Below, piece after piece: positions 44,076-51,864 of a DNA stretch of 52,437 nucleotides. Made by a program: the position numbers and the translations under genes. Location: positions 1-52,437 of the forward strand of contig CAJUKG010000012.1 of NCBI GenBank assembly GCA_910586925.1. Direction: 5' to 3'. The notes beneath the pieces were generated by a model. The model had not been told where the DNA came from. It worked only from the letters and a program-made list of their open reading frames with translations, and did no database searches. The first letter of the stretch is position 1; each line of letters begins with the position of its first letter. This stretch comes from an uncultured Christensenellaceae bacterium (GTDB taxonomy: Bacteria > Bacillota > Clostridia > Christensenellales > Pumilibacteraceae).

Positions 44076-45559
44076 GCCGACTCACCTCCGTTATCCGGTT
44101 TTAACTTACGCGCTTGCTTGGCGCGTTCTTTCTCCTGTTTCGCTTCTTCTTTCTTCGCGGCTTCGCGCTCCATTTCCGCAAGAATGGCGGAATCGGTTGC
44201 GTCCGCGCTCAAGCCGACATAGTTCTTGCCGCGCTTGAGGTTATAAAGTTTTGCGTTGTACGAATTGAGGTTGATGAAATATTTGACAATAAGCCGCGAC
44301 ACTACGAGCGCGGTGAACAACGATATAATTACACCGACGAGAAGCGTGAGCGCGAAACCGCCGACCGAACCTGTGCCGAGCAGCATCAACAGGATACACG
44401 CTATGACAGTGGTTACGTTACTGTCGAGAATGGCAAACAACGCCTTCTTGAAGCCGGCATGATACGCCGCCATTATCGACTTTCCTTCGCGGTATTCGTC
44501 TTTGATACGTTCGAATATAACGATATTCGCATCGACCGCCATACCGATACTCAAGAGAATACCCGCAATACCAGGAAGCGTCAACTGCACCCACGGCAAC
44601 GCCGCAAGGAAGAACAAATACAACACGAGATAAATAAGAAGCGCGAACGAAGCCGCGACGCCGAGCAATCTGTACACGGCGCACAGGAATGCTATAACGA
44701 GAACAAAACCGACCACACCCGCGATCAAGCCGTAGAACATTGCATTTTCGCCGAGCGTAGGCGAAATCGTGTTGGACTCTTTAAGCTCGAGCGAAACGTC
44801 GAACGTACCGCTCATGATTTGCCCCGCGCGTTCCTGCGCATCTTCGTACGAAGCAAAGCCCGTAATAATCGCTTCGCCGTTTGGAATAGCCGAATTGATC
44901 GTCGGCGAACTGATAGGCTTTTCGGAATCGCCGAGATAAATACTCATCGTTTTGTCGATATTCGCCGCAGTGGCGTCGGCAAACTTCTTTCTGCCCTCCG
45001 CATCGAGAACGAGTCGCACGACATAACCGCTTTGCGCATCGTAACCGGCATCGGCATTGACGACGTTCTCGCCCGTTATTACCGTTTCGCCGCTCTCGTC
45101 GAGTACAAACCGCACCGACGTAGGCTGACCGATGATACGGAGTATTTCGCTCGGATCGTCGACATCGGGAACTTCTACGCGGATACGGCTGTCGCCCTCG
45201 CGCACAATGGTAGCTTCGGTATAACCTTTATCCGAAAGCATGGACTGCAACGCCGACCGCGTGCCCTCCATCTTTGTTTCGAAGTTGTCCGTGTCGGTAT
45301 TGGTCGCCTGATACACCGCATAAACGCCGCCTTTCAGGTCAAGACCGAGACTTATCGACTCCGCAGACAGGAACGGATGATAATTGGTAAGTCCGAACTG
45401 CATCGGCACAAACGCAAAAATCATGCCGATCAGCAACGCGACGCCGATAAGCACAAGTTTTACAATCGTTGATTTTTTCTTGATCGCTTTATGCGTCGGT
45501 GTTGCAGGCGTAGGAGTCTGCGTCGCCGCACTTTCGACCAAAGAATTTTTTTCGTCCAT
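44072..45559 (-). CDS. secD: Protein export membrane protein SecD
   Basis: 495 residues. A Thr/Pro-rich cytoplasmic start precedes membrane segment 1 (about 33-52). SISLGLDLKGGVYAVYQ is the conserved D1 motif. VRFVLDESGE and the IMSGTFDVSLEL region lead into the membrane bundle, with LPGIAGILLSIGMAVDANIVIFERI. A charged Lys/Glu tail (from about 465) ends it. A strong promoter lies just upstream. Confidence 0.96.
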   Translation of the reverse strand: MDEKNSLVESAATQTPTPATPTHKAIKKKSTIVKLVLIGVALLIGMIFAFVPMQFGLTNYHPFLSAESISLGLDLKGGVYAVYQATNTDTDNFETKMEGTRSALQSMLSDKGYTEATIVREGDSRIRVEVPDVDDPSEILRIIGQPTSVRFVLDESGETVITGENVVNADAGYDAQSGYVVRLVLDAEGRKKFADATAANIDKTMSIYLGDSEKPISSPTINSAIPNGEAIITGFASYEDAQERAGQIMSGTFDVSLELKESNTISPTLGENAMFYGLIAGVVGFVLVIAFLCAVYRLLGVAASFALLIYLVLYLFFLAALPWVQLTLPGIAGILLSIGMAVDANIVIFERIKDEYREGKSIMAAYHAGFKKALFAILDSNVTTVIACILLMLLGTGSVGGFALTLLVGVIISLFTALVVSRLIVKYFINLNSYNAKLYNLKRGKNYVGLSADATDSAILAEMEREAAKKEEAKQEKERAKQARKLKPDNGGESA

Positions 45560-45627
45560 AGGTTTTCTCCGCGGTATCCTGTTATCGTGGAAATACTTTT
45601 ATCCGTTTTACGATATGATACCTATAT

Positions 45628-45656
45628 ATTATATAAAATACCGAGTGACAAGTCAA
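45628..45656 (-). promoter_or_regulatory. Promoter of secD-secF
   Basis: On the minus strand TTGACT (45656-45651), 17-nt spacer, TATAAT (45633-45628). This is a near-consensus sigma-A promoter. Confidence 0.85.
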
Positions 45657-45723
45657 ATATTTAGTATGCCGTGACGCAAAGATTTTTAACTTTTTTCTCG
45701 ATATACGCGCAAATGCGCCGCCG

Positions 45724-47031
45724 TCAATCGCTCTCTTCTATAGCTTTGATTGCGAGCGCGCACTCGACGCGTTTTTTCATAAGTTCGCAAGCGGGCTTGT
45801 ACGGCAAGTCGATACTGCCGTTGAACTTGTACGAATTTGCCATACAACCGCCCGAGCAGTAATACTTCGCCCAACACTTCGAGCAGTCCGATTTCGTCGG
45901 CACCGAACACCCGTAAAACTTCCTGCGCGCGGTTTCGTCGAGCTTCCCGTCGAACACGTTGCCAAGTGCTTGACTTTCTATACCGTCGAATTGATGGCAA
46001 GGATAAATCGTTCCGTCGGGTGCGACAGCCACATACTCGCCGCCCGCGCCGCAACCTTTCAGCCGCTTCGCGGCGCACGGCGCATTGTCGATGTCGATCA
46101 TGAAGTGGAAGAAATTGAACCACTTATCGGTTTTGCGTCGAGCGATGTATTCCGCCGCGAGCTTTTCATACTCGGCAAGCACTTTCGGCATGTCCTCGTC
46201 GCGGATAGCCATGGGACTGCCCGACTCAAGCACGACAGGCTCTATGGAAAGCTGATCGAACCCGAGATCGTTGAGGTACAGCACATCCGCGCAAAAATCG
46301 AGATTGTATCGCGTGAAAGTCCCTCGAACATAATATTGCCCTTTTCTGAGCTTCTTAAACCGCAATGCGTTTTTAATTACCGTATCGAAGCTGCCCTTGC
46401 CGCCCACGGTCTTGCGCACTCTGTCGTGCACCTCGCGCCGTCCGTCGATACTGATAACGACGTTGTACATGTGCTCGTTGAAAAATTCGATATCTTCGTC
46501 GCACAGCTTGTACGCATTGGTCGTTATCGTGAAACGGAAATTCTTTCCCTTCTCTTTTTCGATCGAACGCGCATACAGCACGGTACGTTTTACGACGTCA
46601 AAGTCGAGCATCGGCTCTCCGCCGAAAAAGTCTACTTCGAGGTTGCGTCTGTTGCCGCTCGCCGCAATCAGCATGTCGATTGCCGCTTTCGCCGTTTCAA
46701 ACGACATTGTTTGCCGCTCGCCGCAATATGTTCCGCCGTCGGCGAAACAGTATTCGCATGCGAGATTGCAGTTATGCGATACGTTTAGACACATCGCCTT
46801 GATAACCGACGAATAAGGCGGGAGCGCGGATTTCAGTTCGGGCGCGAAAAGTACGCCGTCGTCCTTAAGTCGTTGCACTTCCGCACGAGCTTCCGCAATT
46901 TCACACGACGAAAACGGCGACATGTCGTCGCCGTCTAACAGTGCTTTGACTATTTCGTCTATCTCGAAGAACGATCCGCTCTCGGTATCGAGCGCGAACA
47001 CCCGATCGAGCATTCGGAAGGTGTGAACCAT
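45724..47031 (-). CDS. scfB: SCIFF peptide maturase, radical SAM/SPASM
   Basis: 435 residues. A precursor-recognition N-terminus (1-85) precedes the radical SAM motif CNLACEYCFADGG and EVDFFGGEPMLDF. The SPASM domain carries the auxiliary-cluster cysteines CAAKRLKGCGAGGEYVA, YPCHQ and CSVPTKSDCSKCWAKYYCSG. The family installs thioether bonds between cysteines and other residues of the SCIFF peptide. Its ATG overlaps the peptide gene's stop (TAATG), so peptide and enzyme are coupled. The identification is supported by the peptide next to it. Confidence 0.95.
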   Translation of the reverse strand: MVHTFRMLDRVFALDTESGSFFEIDEIVKALLDGDDMSPFSSCEIAEARAEVQRLKDDGVLFAPELKSALPPYSSVIKAMCLNVSHNCNLACEYCFADGGTYCGERQTMSFETAKAAIDMLIAASGNRRNLEVDFFGGEPMLDFDVVKRTVLYARSIEKEKGKNFRFTITTNAYKLCDEDIEFFNEHMYNVVISIDGRREVHDRVRKTVGGKGSFDTVIKNALRFKKLRKGQYYVRGTFTRYNLDFCADVLYLNDLGFDQLSIEPVVLESGSPMAIRDEDMPKVLAEYEKLAAEYIARRKTDKWFNFFHFMIDIDNAPCAAKRLKGCGAGGEYVAVAPDGTIYPCHQFDGIESQALGNVFDGKLDETARRKFYGCSVPTKSDCSKCWAKYYCSGGCMANSYKFNGSIDLPYKPACELMKKRVECALAIKAIEESD

Positions 47032-47207
47032 TATTTATCCTGATTGCGCTCGGGGTTGTTGACCTTGACGGTTTTGCGTTCGCAAGACTGGTTGCCGACG
47101 GTACAGCTTGTTTTGCAAGCGGACTGGCAGCTCGTCTGGCACTCGCCGCAAGCGGTATCGCAACCGTTTTTGATAGTGGACTTTCTGATAACTTTGATAT
47201 GAGCCAT
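47031..47207 (-). CDS. scfA: SCIFF ranthipeptide precursor (six cysteines in forty-five)
   Basis: 58 residues, missed by ordinary length cut-offs. It starts MAHIKVIRKSTIKNGCDTAC and contains the hallmark GECQTSCQSACKTSCTVGNQ ahead of a final cysteine (C42). Seven cysteines are present (C16, C20, C23, C27, C31, C35, C42), one more than the family name says. The leader is short and the tail NPERNQDK is charged. GGAGG lies 6-10 nt upstream. The product is a thioether-linked peptide, nearly universal in Clostridia, whose role is still open. Confidence 0.96.
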   Translation of the reverse strand: MAHIKVIRKSTIKNGCDTACGECQTSCQSACKTSCTVGNQSCERKTVKVNNPERNQDK

Positions 47208-47235
47208 AATACAGCCTCCGTATGTCTTTTGTATG

Positions 47236-47264
47236 ATTATACTATACTTTGCTCATAAAATCAA
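47236..47264 (-). promoter_or_regulatory. Promoter of scfA-scfB
   Basis: On the minus strand TTGATT (47264-47259), 17-nt spacer, TATAAT (47241-47236). The leader to the scfA start is short, about 25 nt. Confidence 0.85.
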
Positions 47265-47292
47265 GTGATTGACGGCTGTTTACCGCAAAAAA

Positions 47293-47691
47293 TCAGTGCT
47301 TTCTTATATTGACGGCAATGATACCGCTGATCATGCCCGACACCGCGCCGAGAACGCAATCGTTGAACAATCCGAGACCGAACTCGAAATGCGCGTCAAG
47401 CGCGGAGAACACCACGAACGACAGCCACACGAATATAAATCCGCTTATAAGCCCGCGAAGCCAACCGTTATTCGGTTTTTTGAGCGACACCAAGCACCCG
47501 ACGAATATGGATACGCTTTTGATCACCTGATTGATAATCGGTATCGCGCCGTCGCCGACCGAAAACAACTTGACTATGAGCGCGGAAAGCAACATTGCCG
47601 CAAGTGCCACTATGAGTGCGATTATGTTAGCTTTTACGACCTCGAATACATACCCTCTGTCGCGCGGGGCGGCGCGTCTTTTTGTCCGCAT
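47293..47691 (-). CDS. TIGR04086 family membrane protein
   Basis: 132 residues with four hydrophobic segments (about 18-43, 53-68, 80-98, 105-127) after a basic N-terminus (RTKRRAAPRDR). Proteins of this family sit between scfA and yajC in many Clostridia, as here; their function is unknown. The ribosome binding site CGGAGG ends 6 nt before the ATG and is part of a hairpin arm (47698-47725). Confidence 0.85.
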   Translation of the reverse strand: MRTKRRAAPRDRGYVFEVVKANIIALIVALAAMLLSALIVKLFSVGDGAIPIINQVIKSVSIFVGCLVSLKKPNNGWLRGLISGFIFVWLSFVVFSALDAHFEFGLGLFNDCVLGAVSGMISGIIAVNIRKH

Positions 47692-47725
47692 AAAAAACCT
47701 CCGTACACTTTACAGTATGCGGAGG
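47692..47725 (-). terminator. yajC terminator that also contains the next gene's ribosome binding site
   Basis: On the minus strand CCTCCG (47725-47720) pairs with CGGAGG (47703-47698), with inner pairs ATAC/GTGT and a 6-nt loop, then TTTTTT and ATG. The 3' arm is the Shine-Dalgarno of the TIGR04086 gene. Confidence 0.75.
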
Positions 47726-47749
47726 CGATCTGCAATATTACGATTATAG

Positions 47750-48535
47750 CTATTTCTTTTTGGGCGCACGGCTTCCCGTCTTACCCGCCGACGTCGACTT
47801 CGGGGCAGAGGTTTTCTTCGCGGGCGTTTTGGTCGCCGTCGCTACCGCAGGTTCTTTCGCAGCTTCTTCGGTCGCCGCGGATTGCTCTGCGGGCTGTTCG
47901 GACTTTTGCTCGACCGATGCTTTGGGCGCGGAAGTTTTCTTTCTCGCGGGCTTTTTGACTTCCGCGAGCACGGATTCTTCAGCCTGTTGCTCTTTCGTCG
48001 CTTCCGCCTCCGCAGGTTCTTCCGCCGCAACCGCTGCCGTTTCGGTCGGCACCGCGGTCGGTTCGTCTATGGACAACGGTTCTTCCGACGAAGGCTTGAG
48101 TTCTTCGGCGACTTCGGCAACAGATGCCTGTTCTTCCACGATCGGCGTCGCATCGGAAACCGCGGGTGCGTCTTCGGATGATGCGGGTTCTTCCGCAGGC
48201 GTGCTATGCTCGTCGCCGATAGGTACGAGAATTTCGCACAATGCGCCTATATCGAAAACCAACGTGCATTTATTATCGCCTTCTCCCGTTTCGATGACCA
48301 TTTCTCGATCCTCGGGCGAAACGTTTCTGACTTCCTTGACCGTGCCTATCACGCCGCCTACCGTTTTGACGAGCATACCGGGACGAAGCGAGCGATAAGA
48401 AACCTCGGCGCGTTTGTTGTGACGCTTATCGAGAAAATACGGTACGACAAGAAGCGCGACGACGAGCAAGCCGAGGATAACCATGAAAATTATTGTTTGA
48501 ATATCGACGGCATTCAGGAAAGTAAACGATACCAT
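47750..48535 (-). CDS. yajC: YajC-type Sec translocon accessory protein with long low-complexity tail
   Basis: 261 residues. Residues 1-100 are a normal YajC: membrane segment about 10-34, then RSLRPGMLVKTVGGVIGTVK and VIETGEGDNKCTLVFDI. The remaining 160 residues are a repetitive Ala/Glu/Pro tail that becomes Lys-rich, with KKTSAPK twice and a final SRAPKKK. Usual YajC proteins have 85-115 residues. The tail is acidic in its first half and basic at the end, so it may bind nucleic acid or membrane; this is inference. Confidence 0.9.
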   Translation of the reverse strand: MVSFTFLNAVDIQTIIFMVILGLLVVALLVVPYFLDKRHNKRAEVSYRSLRPGMLVKTVGGVIGTVKEVRNVSPEDREMVIETGEGDNKCTLVFDIGALCEILVPIGDEHSTPAEEPASSEDAPAVSDATPIVEEQASVAEVAEELKPSSEEPLSIDEPTAVPTETAAVAAEEPAEAEATKEQQAEESVLAEVKKPARKKTSAPKASVEQKSEQPAEQSAATEEAAKEPAVATATKTPAKKTSAPKSTSAGKTGSRAPKKK

Positions 48536-48565
48536 GATAACTTACACCTCAAAAGTGATAAGTCA

Positions 48566-48594
48566 ATTATATCACTAACTCGAAAATATTACAA
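48566..48594 (-). promoter_or_regulatory. Promoter of yajC
   Basis: On the minus strand TTGTAA (48594-48589), 17-nt spacer, TATAAT (48571-48566), about 30 nt before the yajC start. Confidence 0.8.
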
Positions 48595-48634
48595 GTAAAA
48601 TCGAGCCTCTCCCGACGCAAATCTACAAATTTAC

Positions 48635-49387
48635 TTACTTTTTTGACTTCCCCGTTGCCGAATTTAGGGATTTCGCGTCGAAAATTCCGATCAACCTTTT
48701 TGAAAGTTCGCGATTGGTCAGCCGTCCGTCTATAACAAGCTCGAGCGGCGCGAGATCGACAAGATAGTACATAAGTTCGGAACTGTTGCAGATTTTGAGA
48801 TCGAGCTTGCTGTTTTTAAGCGAACCGGTCAGTCTGTAATTGCCGTTACATTCGCGAACGGTGAGTTTGTTGATTTTGGGATTGACGGCACTTATGAGAA
48901 ATCGCAGTAATTCGTTATAAGTTTCGTCGTCGTACAAATATGCGCCGTTTGTGCGCGTAAGATCGCAGATCTCGAGCCACCGCCGTTTAAGTTCGCCCAA
49001 ACGGAAATTGAAAAATCCGTCGAGCGTCATGCCGTCCTCCACTCGCAACAAACGATTGAGCAGTTTATGTTCGTTCTCGCGATCGAACGCCACGAGAGTG
49101 TGCAAAAGCAGCTCGTAATTTACGGTAGAAAGATTTACCGAAAGATTGCGTTTGATGTAATCGAACTTACACATTACACCGAAAGTCTCGACAAGACAGC
49201 TTTTTACCGTCGCAACGAGTTGCGGCTTGAACTCCGACTCACAGGCAAACGAACAGTAAACGCGGTTGCCGAAAACATTGACCGCCGACACGGCATTGCA
49301 CTCGTTGAGCTTTCCGTAAATTATATCGTCTACGGAATACAACCAGTCGGCTTTGGATTTATCGACACTCAATGTAATTTGATACAT
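48635..49387 (-). CDS. YtxC-like sporulation protein
   Basis: 250 residues. The segment LDGFFNFRLGELKRRWLEIC, then a YDDETYNELLRFL stretch and NPKINKLTV, resembles the YtxC core (INFRLKEYxxELEEIVD ... YNEFIxLLKYFVxxQEPKID). YtxC is a putative sporulation protein of unknown role. ATG 49387 has AAAAGGAGT just upstream; the longer frame from 49432 lacks one. Minus-strand CATAAAAT about 70-80 nt upstream resembles a sigma-E -10 without a clear -35. Assigned by pattern, so moderate confidence. Confidence 0.68.
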   Translation of the reverse strand: MYQITLSVDKSKADWLYSVDDIIYGKLNECNAVSAVNVFGNRVYCSFACESEFKPQLVATVKSCLVETFGVMCKFDYIKRNLSVNLSTVNYELLLHTLVAFDRENEHKLLNRLLRVEDGMTLDGFFNFRLGELKRRWLEICDLTRTNGAYLYDDETYNELLRFLISAVNPKINKLTVRECNGNYRLTGSLKNSKLDLKICNSSELMYYLVDLAPLELVIDGRLTNRELSKRLIGIFDAKSLNSATGKSKK

Positions 49388-49544
49388 ACAACTCCTTTTC
49401 GGCGTGACCAACGACGGCACGGCGAAAAACACAGTAGCACGCGGCTACATAAAGTATTTTATGAATAGCGATAACGTTTTACGCACGTAATCGGTAACTA
49501 AAAAGAAAAATTTATATTTTTTTTGACAAACGGCATAAAAAAGG

Positions 49545-49573
49545 TTGATTTTATTCCGAATATTTGATATTAT
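49545..49573 (+). promoter_or_regulatory. Promoter of the tRNA cluster
   Basis: TTGATT (49545-49550), 17-nt spacer, TATTAT (49568-49573), predicting a start about 9 nt before tRNA-Val. Confidence 0.7.
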
Positions 49574-49588
49574 AGATAGGCACTGCAT

Positions 49589-49664
49589 GGGAGCATAGCT
49601 CAGTTGGGAGAGCATCTGCCTTACAAGCAGAGGGTCATAGGTTCGAGTCCTATTGTTCCCACCA
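49589..49664 (+). tRNA. tRNA-Val (anticodon TAC)
   Basis: A 76-nt cloverleaf with encoded CCA. The acceptor stem is GGGAGCA/TGTTCCC, the anticodon loop CTTACAA with TAC at 49622-49624, and the T-loop TTCGAGT. It reads GUN codons and is first in a three-tRNA cluster. Confidence 0.97.
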
Positions 49665-49685
49665 CTTGCATATAATATATGGTAC

Positions 49686-49759
49686 GGCACCATAGCCAAG
49701 CGGTAAGGCAGGGGCCTGCAAAGCCCTAACCCCCGGTTCAAATCCGGGTGGTGCCTCCA
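49686..49759 (+). tRNA. tRNA-Cys (anticodon GCA)
   Basis: A 74-nt cloverleaf with encoded CCA. Acceptor stem GGCACCA/GGTGCC region, anticodon loop CTGCAAA (GCA), T-arm CCCGGTTCAAATCCGGG. Second in the cluster. Confidence 0.96.
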
Positions 49760-49760
49760 A

Positions 49761-49795
49761 ATAACGTATTGACTATGTCAATACGTTATATTTTT
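49761..49795 (+). terminator. Terminator-like hairpin between tRNA-Cys and tRNA-Leu
   Basis: ATAACGTATTGAC (49761-49773) pairs perfectly with GTCAATACGTTAT (49777-49789) around a 3-nt loop, then ATTTTT. The T-run ends directly at the first base of tRNA-Leu. Confidence 0.75.
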
Positions 49796-49882
49796 GCCGG
49801 TGTGGTGGAATTGGCAGACGCAAGGGACTTAAAATCCCTCGGGTGAAAACCCGTACCGGTTCAAGCCCGGTCACCGGCACCA
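49796..49882 (+). tRNA. tRNA-Leu (anticodon TAA)
   Basis: An 87-nt class II tRNA with a long variable arm (CGGGTGAAAACCCG) and encoded CCA. The acceptor stem is GCCGGTG/CACCGGC and the anticodon loop CTTAAAA (TAA). It reads UUA/UUG. Confidence 0.96.
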
Positions 49883-49884
49883 AT

Positions 49885-49925
49885 ACCGACCTAAATTGAA
49901 CCAATCAATTTAGGTCGGTGTTTTT
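49885..49925 (+). terminator. Terminator of the tRNA cluster
   Basis: ACCGACCTAAATTGA (49885-49899) pairs perfectly with TCAATTTAGGTCGGT (49905-49919), then GTTTTT. It also borders the stop of the convergent small gene at 49924. Confidence 0.88.
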
Positions 49926-50121
49926 AATTATTCTCATAAACTTTTGTAACAACTCTACCGTTGTCTATCTCGATAAAAACTTTATGCTCGCAATTAGAGC
50001 ACTTTGTTACGGAATTCTTAATTATTTCCGCTTGTAAAAGAATGGTGCCACAATTAGGACAGCACACATATTTCCTTACGGATACAGGCTTTATTTTTTG
50101 TTGTGTTTCTTGATTTGTCAT
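49924..50121 (-). CDS. Small zinc-ribbon protein, unknown function
   Basis: 65 residues. Two CxxC pairs (YVCCPNCGTILL and TKCSNCEHKVF) form a zinc-ribbon that probably binds zinc. No other domain. It starts inside the stop of the membrane-protein gene (ATGA overlap), so the two form an operon. Codon use is AT-rich, unlike genes left of 49.4 kb. Confidence 0.75.
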   Translation of the reverse strand: MTNQETQQKIKPVSVRKYVCCPNCGTILLQAEIIKNSVTKCSNCEHKVFIEIDNGRVVTKVYENN

Positions 50122-50492
50122 TGTTCGTTTTTAGTAAAACCTTTAACTGCTGGAACAAGGAAAAGCAAATTGACAAAACCTAACAATAAAACAGCAAGTC
50201 CAGCAATCCAATTTACAAGAACCATAAGCGTTATTCCCGTACCGTAAAGAATACAACTTAATAGAATTATAGCCATTACTTTTAATACTTTGCGCCAATT
50301 TACAGAACGCTTTTTAATTAAATTTTTTGATAATAGTATAGCGGTAATAATTAAAATTGCGCCAATCGCCATAGCCGCTATACCGCAATAAAACGGTGCG
50401 CCCGTTGTCGCACATAAAAGAATTATACCTAAAACGAGTGACACATCACCCAAAACCAATAATAGCATTTTAACAAAATTCTTTTTAGTCAT
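50118..50492 (-). CDS. Small membrane protein, unknown function
   Basis: 124 residues with four hydrophobic segments (about 8-27, 33-53, 70-92, 94-115) and Lys-rich ends. I do not recognise a family. AAGGAG lies 9 nt before ATG. It is co-transcribed with the zinc-ribbon gene and divergent from the TetR regulator, which may control it. Confidence 0.75.
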   Translation of the reverse strand: MTKKNFVKMLLLVLGDVSLVLGIILLCATTGAPFYCGIAAMAIGAILIITAILLSKNLIKKRSVNWRKVLKVMAIILLSCILYGTGITLMVLVNWIAGLAVLLLGFVNLLFLVPAVKGFTKNEQ

Positions 50493-50527
50493 TTGTTTTT
50501 ATCTCCTTGACTTTTATTTACGAATAT

Positions 50528-50557
50528 ATTATATTATACATTAGTGTTGGAAATCAA
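50528..50557 (-). promoter_or_regulatory. Promoter of the membrane protein / zinc-ribbon pair
   Basis: On the minus strand TTGATT (50557-50552), 18-nt spacer, TATAAT (50533-50528). An overlapping second TATAAT lies 5 nt upstream of it. Confidence 0.65.
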
Positions 50558-50603
50558 CCGTTAATGTTTGCGAATATGTATGTTATCGAACAAATAAAGC
50601 GAT

Positions 50604-50621
50604 TGTGTCGGAAAACACAAA
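50604..50621. promoter_or_regulatory. Candidate operator near the TetR gene
   Basis: TTGTGT, six bases, ACACAA form an 18-bp inverted repeat in the divergent region, 25 nt before the TetR start. TetR-type regulators commonly bind such repeats next to their own gene. Confidence 0.3.
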
Positions 50622-50646
50622 AAATATATGAAAGGCGGCTATCAAT

Positions 50647-51174
50647 ATGGCAGACGACAGACGGGTTAAGCATACTAAAAAAAGAATAAAAGATGCAATA
50701 GTTGAGTGTTTATTAAAAATCAGTCTCGATAAGGTTACGGTAAAAGATATATGCGATACGGCAGATATAAACCGTAGTACCTTTTATGTGTACTATACCG
50801 ACACTTTTGAATTGTACGATATAATTGAAAAAGAGTTTGTCGAACGATTAAACCAATATCTAACGACTTTTGACCAAAGCAAAATGACATACAAAAAAAT
50901 GCTCGTAGAGATTATATCTTTCATTTACCGTGAAGATAAAACTTGTCTTGCCTTAATAAAAACAAACAGTCAGTCATTTATTGAGGCTAATATATCTTTT
51001 CTGAACAGTTACGAGCAAACTCTTTTTTCGGGCGACGAACTCAAAAGAAGTTACTTGAAACAATATTATATCGGCGGTGTTTTCAATGTGGTGTCAAAAT
51101 GGTTAATGACAAATAAGCAGCAGTCTATTGAATATATAGCAGAATTGCTTTATGAGTTGACTTATACCAAATAA
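50647..51174 (+). CDS. TetR/AcrR family transcriptional regulator
   Basis: 175 residues. The N-terminal HTH is clear: TKKRIKDAIVECLLKISLDK, then VTVKDICDTADINRSTFYVY, with YTDTFELYDIIEKEF following. The ligand domain is short and ends WLMTNKQQSIEYIAELLYEL, similar to the clostridial TetR_C_8-like type. AAAGGCGG precedes ATG. It probably represses the adjacent divergent pair and/or the membrane protein after it, 13 nt downstream. Confidence 0.93.
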   Translation: MADDRRVKHTKKRIKDAIVECLLKISLDKVTVKDICDTADINRSTFYVYYTDTFELYDIIEKEFVERLNQYLTTFDQSKMTYKKMLVEIISFIYREDKTCLALIKTNSQSFIEANISFLNSYEQTLFSGDELKRSYLKQYYIGGVFNVVSKWLMTNKQQSIEYIAELLYELTYTK

Positions 51175-51187
51175 AAGGTAAAAAAGT

Positions 51188-51853
51188 ATGTCTAAATTTA
51201 CCGATAAAATTAAAAGTTTATATGTAAAATACCGTAGTCTTGATTATATAGGAACAAGCAGAGTGAAAGCCTTTATCACTATGATTACGGGCTTTTGCGT
51301 TGCGGCGTTCAAATTAGTTTTCGGTATTATTGTCAAATCGCTTGTTTGGGGATATTCGGGTATTTATGCAATAGGTATGTCAGTCTGTAAATTGCTATCT
51401 TTTAACGCCGCCAAACAAACGAATGACGAAAAAAAGAAAGCAAACTTTGTGCTTGCAATTTCTATAATAATGTTAATATGCGCGATCTTGTTTGACGAAT
51501 GTTCTATGATAAGACAAGTCAGCAATGAAAAAGGCTCGCGCTACCCGCTATTCATAATCATTATAAGTACGACATATTTTGCCGTTTCTTATGTGCTTGC
51601 GGTTATCGGACTATTTCAAACGCGCAAAAGAAAGGAACTTGAATATTTTGCTATGAAAACTATCGGCATATCGGGCGCACTTATGAATTTGGTGCTTTTG
51701 CAAAGAATGATTTTATCTTGCCTTGAATTGCCAAATGAATTATCTTTACAAATCAATTCGGGGTTTAGTTATATGGTTGGCGGACTTTTAACGCTTACGG
51801 CAATTATACTATTGATTAAATGTTGCCTATATAAAAGGAAATTATCTGCTTAA
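51188..51853 (+). CDS. Membrane protein downstream of TetR regulator, unknown function
   Basis: 221 residues with about five or six hydrophobic segments (30-60, 86-103, 120-145, 158-172, 192-212). No family recognised and no ATPase or transport motif. AAAAGG precedes ATG. Its start lies 13 nt after the TetR stop, so it is in the same transcript and likely under its control. AT-rich codon use matches its neighbours. Confidence 0.82.
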   Translation: MSKFTDKIKSLYVKYRSLDYIGTSRVKAFITMITGFCVAAFKLVFGIIVKSLVWGYSGIYAIGMSVCKLLSFNAAKQTNDEKKKANFVLAISIIMLICAILFDECSMIRQVSNEKGSRYPLFIIIISTTYFAVSYVLAVIGLFQTRKRKELEYFAMKTIGISGALMNLVLLQRMILSCLELPNELSLQINSGFSYMVGGLLTLTAIILLIKCCLYKRKLSA

Positions 51854-51864
51854 TAATATTATGA

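Noticed and set aside
47698..47725. Short repeats as a CRISPR array, here or elsewhere
   Set aside because: No regularly spaced repeat-spacer series was seen anywhere in the window; the repeats found are palindromes or isolated pairs.
47760..48398. 212-residue Ser/Ala-rich plus-strand frame
   Set aside because: It is the complement of the repetitive yajC tail; composition alone keeps it open.
49445..49741. 98-residue minus-strand frame
   Set aside because: It is the antisense of tRNA-Val and tRNA-Cys.
50570..50587. CGAATA...TTATCG as TetR operator
   Set aside because: Only four of six bases match symmetrically; the TTGTGT/ACACAA repeat at 50604-50621 is better.
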